From assembly GCA_965657645.1 (NCBI GenBank), contig CBFHOS010000051.1, positions 1 to 7,428 on the forward strand: a stretch of DNA of 7,428 nucleotides, written 5' to 3'. This document shows, piece by piece, positions 1 to 6,144 of this stretch (position 1 is the first letter of the stretch; every line of letters begins with the position of its first letter). The position numbers were made by a program, and so were the translations under genes. The DNA is from CBFHOS01 sp965657645. GTDB taxonomy: Bacteria; Pseudomonadota; Alphaproteobacteria; Puniceispirillales; Puniceispirillaceae. The notes under the pieces were generated by a model. The model was not told the DNA's origin and ran no database searches. It saw nothing but the letters and a program-made list of their open reading frames with translations.

Positions 1-299
1 TCATGTTCGACTAGCTTTTCCGCGGCCTTGCGTTTGCGCGTCTCAGAGACAATGCGCCGCAAATATTCATCAAATGTGAGTTTGAATTCCGGCTGGCTAC
101 GATCCAGTTCAACCACCCTTTTAAGCGGTGTAACGCCGTTTAGGGCTTGATCAAGAATAGTATCGGAAATGCCTTTGGATTTGGCCTCAACGCGGAGTTC
201 AGCAATCCATTGGTCAAATTTTGGATCCCCACTTGCACCATAGGCAGGCGCGACAAGGCCGATTGCTACGAGAACAAAGAGTGAGAAAAGTCGCAGCAT
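1..299 (-). CDS. lytic murein transglycosylase (SltB/MltB-like), N-terminal part
   Basis: Only the first 99 codons are in the window; the 3' end runs off the left edge. The ATG at 299-297 opens with a clear signal peptide (MLRLFSLFVLVAIGLVAPAYGA, basic n-region, hydrophobic core, cleavage around residues 21-22), so the product is exported to the periplasm. The mature part reads FDQWIAELRVEAKSKGIS, then ILDQAL.GVTPL, V.ELDRSQPEFK and TFDEYLRRIVS. This is the characteristic opening of the SltB/MltB-type transglycosylase family, which cleaves the MurNAc-GlcNAc bond of peptidoglycan to leave 1,6-anhydro-MurNAc. Family members are usually around 400 residues; the catalytic glutamate and any C-terminal peptidoglycan-binding domain would lie outside the window, so activity cannot be judged here. 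No strong Shine-Dalgarno is visible before the ATG, but the signal peptide fixes the start. A 164-bp spacer with its own promoter candidate and a hairpin separates it from the efflux operon, so it is probably transcribed independently. Confidence 0.85.
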   Translation of the reverse strand, partial: MLRLFSLFVLVAIGLVAPAYGASGDPKFDQWIAELRVEAKSKGISDTILDQALNGVTPLKRVVELDRSQPEFKLTFDEYLRRIVSETRKRKAAEKLVEH

Positions 300-310
300 T
301 ATCCGAGCCC

Positions 311-325
311 CATGGTTTAGCCATG
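311..325. repeat. short inverted repeat before the transglycosylase start
   Basis: CATGG and CCATG arms flank a 5-nt spacer, within the probable 5' leader of the transglycosylase gene and 12 bp from its ATG. The stem is only 5 bp. It could form a small leader hairpin near the ribosome-binding region, but this is weak and may be chance. Confidence 0.2.
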
Positions 326-354
326 CCACAAAGCCCACCGAAGCGAGTTTGCGA

Positions 355-380
355 CATAACCACATTATCTTGTGGCTATG
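355..380 (-). promoter_or_regulatory. candidate promoter inside a 26-bp dyad (transglycosylase gene)
   Basis: On the minus strand the arms CATAGCCACA and TGTGGTTATG flank AGATAA. Nine of ten positions pair perfectly and the tenth is a G-T pair. A -10-like hexamer GATAAT (364-369, 5/6 to TATAAT) straddles the spacer and the first base of the second arm. The -35 region 17 bp upstream is poor (GTTCCA, 3/6). Transcription would start near 357, giving a leader of about 58 nt to the ATG at 299. A dyad over the -10 box is the usual geometry of a repressor operator; an RNA hairpin is the alternative, but no T-run follows. The promoter call is inference. Confidence 0.35.
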
Positions 381-398
381 CTACTTTGGAACCACAAT

Positions 399-423
399 AG
401 AGGGCAACCGTGATTTACCCTCT
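399..423 (-). terminator. terminator-like hairpin after the RND operon
   Basis: The minus-strand transcript can form a 9-bp stem, AGAGGGTAA with TTGCCCTCT, around a 7-nt loop, about 41 nt beyond the pump stop codon. One pair is G-U in the minus-strand RNA but would be a C-A mismatch in plus-strand RNA, so the fold favours the direction of the operon. The following tract (ATTGTGGTTCC) is only loosely U-rich, so this is an imperfect intrinsic terminator or a 3'-end stabilising hairpin. Confidence 0.4.
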
Positions 424-463
424 TGGTGCATATTTATGACTAATTTGCGGTTAAACTTTCGCT

Positions 464-3400
464 TTACGCATCAATCTTGGGAATATTCGTTGCCGCTGAA
501 CTCAAGCCCGATCTAAGGGCAATTGTCATGAGTGGCGGTACGATCAGCAATGTCGCGATTGTTGACACGCCCAAACCACCAAACACGACCACGCCCAGCC
601 CCCGATAAAGCTCTGAACCGGCGCCCGGGAAAATCACCAACGGAACCAAGCCAAATAGCGATGTCAGCGTAGACATGAAGATCGGTCTAATCCGGTTTCG
701 TGTCGCCTCAACCACCGCATCAGCCACTTCCATCCCCTCTTCACGGATATGCAGAACGGTCTGTTCGATCATCAAAATAGCGTTATTCACCACCACGCCC
801 GTTAGAATGACAAAGCCAAGCATTGTCAGCATATCAAGCGATTGGAAACTAAACTGATTAAGCAAAGCCAACCCGCCAATACCACCAGCCGCCGCAACAG
901 GAACAGCCAACAGAATAATCAGCGGCATCACAAAGCTGCGCAATAGAACCACTAGCAATAGGAAAATCACCACAATCGCCGTTAACACATTCGCCTGCAT
1001 CGCCGACCATGATTTTTCAAGGGCACTAGCCGCACCGCGCTGGGATATGGTTACACCCGTCTCCGCCGCAATTTCACGCAATTCTTTCAGGATCTTGGTC
1101 TCGACAATCTCCACCGCATCCTCCAGAGGCAGGCTCTCATTCGGCCGCAATTGGAGTGACAGGGATTGCTTGCCGCTAAGCCGTCTAATCTGTTCAGGCG
1201 CACTTACAATCTCGATATTCGCCAATTGATCCAAGGTCAGAATAGCACCACCCCGCGTGACCACTGGAATGTCCGACAATTGGGCGGCAGTAAGGTTACG
1301 CGCATCCTTGCCAGCCAAAACCATATCGAGCAATTCGCCGCCGATCGGGATTTGAATGACGTTGGCACCATCATTAAACACATCAATAGCAGTGGATAAT
1401 TCACGCACCGACACCCCTGCCCGCGCCAACGCGAGCAAATCAGGAGTGATGACGATTTGCGGTGCGCCATTGTCCAAATTCGGAATTGCCCGCACCTGAT
1501 GACCGTCTCTGCGCGAAAACTCCTGCGCCAAGGCGTCGTTCAACCGAAAGGCAATCGGCAGGATGCTGTCACGGTCAGGACCAGACACGTCAATCCGGAT
1601 AGAACGCGAACCGCCAACAGAACGGCCAAACAATGATGCCTGCACAACAAATGATCCGGCGCCCGGCTCGGTTTGAATAGGCGCGGTTAGAACTGAACGC
1701 AACTCACCAACACGGTCTGGATCCTTTGCCGAAACACCGGCAAATGCACCCCCAGAATAGGCCACAAAGAAAAACCGCTCAATCGCAGGCGGTCCGCCCG
1801 GCTCTGGCTCATTTTCCCATAATGGACGCGCTGCATTTTCCATTTTTTCAGCAATGCGCAGGGTTTCATCCATTGAATAGCCCGGCGGCACAAAAATCCG
1901 GCCAAAGGCAAAATTAGCGTTACCGTCAGGCAGATAATCAAGCTGTGGCATAAAGCGATAAACAAAGCCGGCGGCCCCAGTGATGAGCACAACAACAACC
2001 AGCACACCAACCATGCTCCGCCGCACAACCAATTGGGCATAGCGCACAATCAACCCAGCAAATTTCTTTGCCGCCCAATCAATCCCTGGTATCGGGCGCA
2101 TGTTTGAAAACCGATCCGCAGAACCACTAAGTAAGCGTGAGGCCAATGCCGGAATAACAGTCACCGACACAATAACTGAAATCAACACAGCCACGGAGAT
2201 CGCGATACCAATGTCCCGGAAAAGCTGGCCAATCGGTAGATCCAGCAACAACACAGGAATAAACACGATCACCGTCGTCAATGCCGAACCAAGGATAGGT
2301 GCCCACACTTGGCGCGCCCCATGATAGGCCGCATTTTGTGCGGTCATCCCGCGTTGGCGAAGGCGGAAGATATTTTCCAAAGACACAATCGATGCGTCCA
2401 CAACCATACCAACGGCAAAGGCAAGACCCGCCAGCGAGATCACATTGATTGACAATCCCAGACCAGCAATCGCCACGAATGTCCCGATCACCGATACCGG
2501 AATCGCGGCAAACACAATGATGGTCGGCAAAATAGAGCGCAAGAACAGCAAAAGGATACAAAGTGCCAGCAAACCGCCAATCCAGATATTCTGTTGGACC
2601 AGATCAATCGCCGACGATATGTAGCCGGTCTCGTCATAGACCACGCGCAGATCAAGCCCGCGATTGGCAAGAACAGTCTCGTTCAATTCATCAATTTCGA
2701 ATTTTAGCCGGGCCATCGTGGCCACAACATTTGATCCCTGCGCACGCAAACCATTGATAATAATGGCATCCTCACCGTTAAGACGGCGGAAACTACTGCG
2801 TTGCTTTACCTGCATTTCAATTTCTGCGATATCCTGAAGCAAAAGCGGGATAAGGGTTCCGCTCGTGGTTCTATCCGTACGCAGAATAATCCGGCCAGCG
2901 GTTTCGGGCGTGTAATTGATAGATTCGGTGCGCACCGCGTAGGTCCGCTTGCCCTCTGTCACCGCACCCACACTCATCAATGATGACGATGAACGCAACG
3001 CCTCGATCACTTCACCAAGGGTGATTTGATATTGGGTCATCTTTGCAGGATCGATAAAGATCCGCATTTCCTTGGCGCCGCCGCCATTAAAGGTCATCTC
3101 TGCAATACCATCAACACGGCCGAGCGGCTCAATCACATTGGCTTCAAGGAAGTTGCCGAGACCTTCAAGATCCTCTGCATTGCCGCTTTTTGCCACCAGA
3201 GCGAGACGGGCAATCGGGCTATCATCAGCGTTTGATGTGCGGACTTGCGGGGTATTGGCATCATCCGGCAGGCCATTAACCGCCGATAGCTTGGAGAGCA
3301 ACAGCACCAGTGCCTTGTCCATATCATGGCCGACGCCATAGGTCAGAGTGACCCGCGCACGGCCACGCGATGACGATGAGGATAATTCCTCGATACCGTT

Positions 3401-3625
3401 TAGTGACGCTAATTCGCGCTCCAATCGGCCGACAATTTCACGGTCAACATCTTCTGGTGATGCCCCCGCCCAGTTGACCCTGACTTCCAAGATCGGCTTT
3501 TCGATGTCCGGGCTCATCTGGATCGGGATGTTCTGCAGCGCAACGACGCCAAACAGAACTGTTAACAGGATCATCGCCAGTACCGCGACTGGCCGCTCGA
3601 TTGCAGCTCTGATAAGGCTCAGCAT
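464..3625 (-). CDS. RND-family efflux pump, inner-membrane permease (AcrB/HAE1-like)
   Basis: The product is a 1053-residue resistance-nodulation-division transporter, full family length. It should act as a trimeric proton-driven exporter in the inner membrane. The layout is canonical: TM1 at about 10-30, a large periplasmic loop (31-345), TM2-6 (345-495), TM7 (538-557), a second periplasmic loop (558-875) and TM8-12 (880-1036). The TM4 motif is GMVVDASIVSLENIF (406-420), the TM10 motif GVVVNNAILMIE (943-954), and RIRPIFMSTLTSLFG (978-992) matches TM11. Compared with AcrB, Asp407 is kept (D410), Asp408 is replaced by A411, and Lys940 is replaced by N947. Substrate cannot be read from the sequence; drugs, detergents or lipids are more likely than metals, but this is uncertain. 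The ATG at 3625 shares its A with the TAA of the adaptor gene (TAATG), and AAGGTGG at 3633-3639 is a good ribosome-binding site. No outer-membrane factor gene is in the window. Confidence 0.95.
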   Translation of the reverse strand: MLSLIRAAIERPVAVLAMILLTVLFGVVALQNIPIQMSPDIEKPILEVRVNWAGASPEDVDREIVGRLERELASLNGIEELSSSSSRGRARVTLTYGVGHDMDKALVLLLSKLSAVNGLPDDANTPQVRTSNADDSPIARLALVAKSGNAEDLEGLGNFLEANVIEPLGRVDGIAEMTFNGGGAKEMRIFIDPAKMTQYQITLGEVIEALRSSSSLMSVGAVTEGKRTYAVRTESINYTPETAGRIILRTDRTTSGTLIPLLLQDIAEIEMQVKQRSSFRRLNGEDAIIINGLRAQGSNVVATMARLKFEIDELNETVLANRGLDLRVVYDETGYISSAIDLVQQNIWIGGLLALCILLLFLRSILPTIIVFAAIPVSVIGTFVAIAGLGLSINVISLAGLAFAVGMVVDASIVSLENIFRLRQRGMTAQNAAYHGARQVWAPILGSALTTVIVFIPVLLLDLPIGQLFRDIGIAISVAVLISVIVSVTVIPALASRLLSGSADRFSNMRPIPGIDWAAKKFAGLIVRYAQLVVRRSMVGVLVVVVLITGAAGFVYRFMPQLDYLPDGNANFAFGRIFVPPGYSMDETLRIAEKMENAARPLWENEPEPGGPPAIERFFFVAYSGGAFAGVSAKDPDRVGELRSVLTAPIQTEPGAGSFVVQASLFGRSVGGSRSIRIDVSGPDRDSILPIAFRLNDALAQEFSRRDGHQVRAIPNLDNGAPQIVITPDLLALARAGVSVRELSTAIDVFNDGANVIQIPIGGELLDMVLAGKDARNLTAAQLSDIPVVTRGGAILTLDQLANIEIVSAPEQIRRLSGKQSLSLQLRPNESLPLEDAVEIVETKILKELREIAAETGVTISQRGAASALEKSWSAMQANVLTAIVVIFLLLVVLLRSFVMPLIILLAVPVAAAGGIGGLALLNQFSFQSLDMLTMLGFVILTGVVVNNAILMIEQTVLHIREEGMEVADAVVEATRNRIRPIFMSTLTSLFGLVPLVIFPGAGSELYRGLGVVVFGGLGVSTIATLLIVPPLMTIALRSGLSSAATNIPKIDA

Positions 3626-5250
3626 TAGTTCACCACCTTCGTACCAGTAAAGGTCAATTCAAGTTCTCGGCCACCCGGTAAACCGCGCAGGGTCAAAGGT
3701 CCTTCCATTTTGTCGCCTGCAATTGTGCCTTGGAATTCCAGATCAAGCGTGCCAAATGGCAAGAATAGTTGTCCGATGAAATTGATGCTGTCTCCAGCCC
3801 GAACGACGGTGATTTCTTCGCCGTTGAAAGAGGATTTGTCTTTGCCAATCAGCAAATCAGCCGATGCCGGTCCACGGCGCGTGGTCCATTCGAGCAACCA
3901 TTCTTCACCAGCTGGCTTTTTGCGCTTTTGTTTCACCGCGCCATCGCCGCCAATCTTAATGGCTTTACCGTCATTCAGCGCTTCATTTCCGCGCACAACC
4001 ACCTGTTCGCCAGCTTTAAGACCGTCCAGCACAACAAAACTATCGCCAACTGCATTACCAAGAGTGATCCGGCGGCGCACAGCCACCCCTTCTTCGGCAA
4101 CATAGAGAACATGACCGCCAGCAATAGGAATAACCGCGTCCTTGGCAATTGTGACAACCGGCTCTGGCATGCTTACCGGAATACGCAACACCACCACAGC
4201 ATCGATTGCCTGTAGGTTAACTGGTAATTTGCCGTTGACCGAAAACCGCATGGTGCGGGTACCTGTGCGTGCATTCTGGGTTGGCAAGACCGCCCGCAAC
4301 GACAATGCAACACTCTCGTCATTCACCCCTGTCGCCATGATCACAGACGCCTGACGGACTTTATCGACATGGGCAACCGGAATTTCTGCCTCGACTTCGA
4401 AATCATCAATATTGACGATCCGTGCAATGACATCACCTTGCCGGCTAAATCCTTTGCTCAATGGTGAAATAAACGAAATCTGACCGGCCGATGGTGTGGC
4501 AATGGTCAAATCCTTGATATCGGCTTTCACCTGCGCAATTTCCGTTTTGATCCGCTCAATCGTCGCAACTGCCTGTTTTAACTGAAATTCTTTTTTGACA
4601 ATCGCGGCTTTGCGTTGAAACAGAGCTTGGCGAGATGATAATGAAGCGCCAAGGGCGGTTTCCGCTGCCTCGGTTGATAATGCGTTGCGAGAGGCCAGAT
4701 CATTGGCCCGCGCCGCCTTCTTTTCCAATAGTGCCAATTGCTCTTGATTGATCGTGAGCAACATCTCATCGCCGGCGATATCTTGGGTAATGTCCTCGAC
4801 CCGCAATCTCGCATCGGCAAGCTGTAACTCCAGCAAGGTCAACCGACGGCTAAAGCTAGTGGCATCCTGCTTGGCAATGGTTTGCCCCGCGGTCACCATG
4901 TCTCCTAGGCGCAGTGCCTCGACCTCAATCTCCGCATTGGCAAAGGCGGTAATCGCCACTGCGCCGCCGCCAGCAACACGCCCCTGCACATCAACAGTGT
5001 TTGCCAAAACTTCCTCAACCGCAGGGCTAACCTCAACCGTTGCGGCGCGCCCTCCGCCAAATCCTTGGGCAAATGCGCTATGGGCGGTCAATAACACCAT
5101 CGCCGCACCGGCAACCAACCCTGTCATTGGCCATATTACGCTGTGTCGGTTGACTACCTCAACCTGAGGCGCTGGCTCATTGTTCCGGAAAAACTGATTA
5201 AACTGGCGGAAAGTAAAAGAAAGCAACGGAAACGCCCCCATGAGAAACAT
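3625..5250 (-). CDS. RND efflux periplasmic adaptor (membrane fusion protein) with C-terminal extension
   Basis: This AcrA-type adaptor links the RND pump to an outer-membrane channel. Residues are numbered from the TTG at 5253, one codon before the chosen ATG. A hydrophobic segment ending AHSAFAQG (43-63) is a signal peptide or anchor, preceded by an unusual ~42-residue Phe-rich tail. Then follow the first half of the lipoyl domain (about 98-130, RLGDMVTAGQTI), an alpha-hairpin (about 131-249), the second lipoyl half (250-282), the beta-barrel (283-370) and the membrane-proximal domain (371-440, ending GLKAGEQVVVRGNEALNDG). The hairpin tip keeps the RLS motif for TolC docking (R182, L186, S193). 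After a basic linker KQKRKK (441-446), residues 450-542 form an extra beta-rich domain not found in AcrA. Starts at 5253 (TTG), 5250 (ATG) and 5241 (ATG) are all possible and none has a clear Shine-Dalgarno; I chose the first ATG. Translation is coupled to the pump through TAATG. Confidence 0.92.
   Translation of the reverse strand: MFLMGAFPLLSFTFRQFNQFFRNNEPAPQVEVVNRHSVIWPMTGLVAGAAMVLLTAHSAFAQGFGGGRAATVEVSPAVEEVLANTVDVQGRVAGGGAVAITAFANAEIEVEALRLGDMVTAGQTIAKQDATSFSRRLTLLELQLADARLRVEDITQDIAGDEMLLTINQEQLALLEKKAARANDLASRNALSTEAAETALGASLSSRQALFQRKAAIVKKEFQLKQAVATIERIKTEIAQVKADIKDLTIATPSAGQISFISPLSKGFSRQGDVIARIVNIDDFEVEAEIPVAHVDKVRQASVIMATGVNDESVALSLRAVLPTQNARTGTRTMRFSVNGKLPVNLQAIDAVVVLRIPVSMPEPVVTIAKDAVIPIAGGHVLYVAEEGVAVRRRITLGNAVGDSFVVLDGLKAGEQVVVRGNEALNDGKAIKIGGDGAVKQKRKKPAGEEWLLEWTTRRGPASADLLIGKDKSSFNGEEITVVRAGDSINFIGQLFLPFGTLDLEFQGTIAGDKMEGPLTLRGLPGGRELELTFTGTKVVN
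3633..3639 (-). promoter_or_regulatory. ribosome-binding site of the RND permease
   Basis: AAGGTGG on the minus strand sits 7 nt before the ATG at 3625, inside the last codons of the adaptor gene. With the TAATG junction it supports the permease start at 3625 and translational coupling. Confidence 0.7.
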
Positions 5251-5264
5251 CAAAATTCAGAAAC

Positions 5265-5286
5265 ACTTAACCACATGTTACCAAGT
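5265..5286. promoter_or_regulatory. 22-bp dyad, candidate operator of the efflux operon
   Basis: The sequence has exact two-fold symmetry of the form ACTT-N4-ACATGT-N4-AAGT, 14 of 22 positions symmetric, with a 6-bp palindromic core. It lies 15 bp upstream of the adaptor ATG at 5250 and would cover the start of transcription if the promoter candidate just upstream is right. The size and symmetry suit a dimeric repressor such as a TetR- or MarR-type protein, which often control RND operons; no such regulator gene is in the window. The role is inference. Confidence 0.4.
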
Positions 5287-5291
5287 AGTCG

Positions 5292-5319
5292 ATATTATTG
5301 CTTTTGTCAGCAAATACAA
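5292..5319 (-). promoter_or_regulatory. weak sigma-70-type promoter candidate for the efflux operon
   Basis: On the minus strand TTGTAT (5314-5319, 3/6) and TAATAT (5292-5297, 4/6) are separated by 16 bp. The expected start near 5285 falls at the edge of the 22-bp dyad. Matches are modest, so position in the spacer is the main support. Confidence 0.25.
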
Positions 5320-5344
5320 CTAGCCAGACAACAATTGCGTTAAA

Positions 5345-5353
5345 TGTGGATAA
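5345..5353 (-). promoter_or_regulatory. perfect consensus DnaA box
   Basis: TTATCCACA on the minus strand equals the high-affinity DnaA box consensus and lies in the AT-leaning spacer, about 95 bp upstream of the adaptor start and upstream of the promoter candidate. It is a single box, not a cluster, so it does not suggest a replication origin. It could mediate DnaA-linked control or be chance. Confidence 0.35.
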
Positions 5354-5442
5354 AAATTACACGGCAGTTGGTCATAGTGATAGATCGCGCCGCCCATAAT
5401 CTGGTTATGTGAGCTGTTTATCTGATGCAAGCTCGCTTTGGT

Positions 5443-6144
5443 CTAGATGCTAGTTTGCATCCGATATCCAGGATGATAGGTGAGCGTTACGCTGGTTATA
5501 GCGGTCATCCCATTCCATGTTGATCGTTGAATTTCGAATAAGGCATCACCGCGTTTTGCATCCAACCGCTCTGCTATGTCCTGATCTGCGGATCGCGCGG
5601 AAAAGGCAAAATCACCATGTGTGAAGGGCGCGTTACGCACGAGCCATTCATTGGCATTCTCCATACGCAAATCAACGTCCAAGAGCGCAGGAACAGCGTC
5701 ACTATTAACCCATCGATCCTCACAGACATATGGCCTGCCATCGGCAAGATATAGGGCAATTACGTGAAGGCACTTGCACGGCGCTTCCAACTTCATTTGT
5801 GCCCGAAGACTGATCGGCGGCTCTTTAACATCCCTAGAAATAAGGGCGTAGCCGTAGGTATGATGCCGCTCTTCGATCTCTTGGCGAATAATGGGGATCG
5901 ATAGCGTCGCCTTTCTTACCGGATTGGTTGCCACCCGTGTGCCAGCTTTCCGGCGGCGGTCTAGCAATCCCGCCTGTGCAACCGATCGTAGCGCGCGATT
6001 GACCGTGGCACGGGCGCATCCAAACTCAATCGCAAGATCAGCCTCATTCGGGATTAGATCACCCGGTTTCCATTGGCGAGAGTTGATGCGGTTCAAGACT
6101 TCTGATTGTACATCTTGCCAGCTATTGATTTGCAGCACGCTCAC
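5443..6144 (-). CDS. hutC: histidine utilization repressor HutC (GntR family, UTRA domain)
   Basis: The 233-residue product has an N-terminal GntR winged helix-turn-helix (about 8-72; WKPGDLIPNEADLAIEFG, then ARATVNRALRSVAQAGLL and an RRRKAGTRV wing). A UTRA ligand-binding domain follows (about 80-225), including YVCEDRWVN (139-147), LTYHPGYR near the end and a DALFEIQRSTWNG strand pair typical of HutC. HutC proteins repress hut genes and release DNA on binding urocanate; that role is assigned here from family and from position directly behind hutF. The start is GTG at 6144: it overlaps the hutF TGA as GTGA and has GGGGA (6151-6155) six bases upstream as ribosome-binding site. Since it is the distal gene of the visible unit, it is probably autoregulated from the promoter upstream of hutF, outside the window. 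The stop is TAG at 5443-5445; no convincing terminator follows. Confidence 0.88.
   Translation of the reverse strand: MSVLQINSWQDVQSEVLNRINSRQWKPGDLIPNEADLAIEFGCARATVNRALRSVAQAGLLDRRRKAGTRVATNPVRKATLSIPIIRQEIEERHHTYGYALISRDVKEPPISLRAQMKLEAPCKCLHVIALYLADGRPYVCEDRWVNSDAVPALLDVDLRMENANEWLVRNAPFTHGDFAFSARSADQDIAERLDAKRGDALFEIQRSTWNGMTAITSVTLTYHPGYRMQTSI

Noticed and set aside
302..316. Four-codon mini-ORF (ATG GGG CTC GGA TAA) ending at TAATG with the transglycosylase start
   Set aside because: It is too short to assess, has no clear ribosome-binding site, and can easily arise by chance; not called as a leader peptide.
2127..2561. 144-codon open frame on the minus strand within the pump gene
   Set aside because: It lies entirely inside the permease in another frame, gives a Cys/Trp-rich low-plausibility protein, and the permease frame is continuous with full family similarity.
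3769..4215. 148-codon open frame on the plus strand opposite the adaptor gene
   Set aside because: It is antisense to a well-supported adaptor, has no recognisable domain, and overlaps another plus-strand open frame in a way typical of chance.
4748..5167. 139-codon open frame on the plus strand, Ser/Thr/Ala-rich
   Set aside because: Its composition is that expected from the reverse complement of the adaptor's coding sequence; no ribosome-binding site or domain supports it.
5395..5409. CATAA/TTATG inverted repeat after hutC as a terminator
   Set aside because: The stem is 5 bp, AT-rich and lacks a T-run; it is noted only as part of the shared spacer motif.
5411..5434. GAGCT/AGCTC inverted repeat after hutC as a terminator
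   Set aside because: The stem is only 5 bp with a 14-nt loop and no T-run follows on the minus strand.
5254..5442. Possible replication origin because of the DnaA box and AT-rich spacer
   Set aside because: Only one real box is present, there is no DNA-unwinding repeat cluster, and no origin-associated genes flank it.
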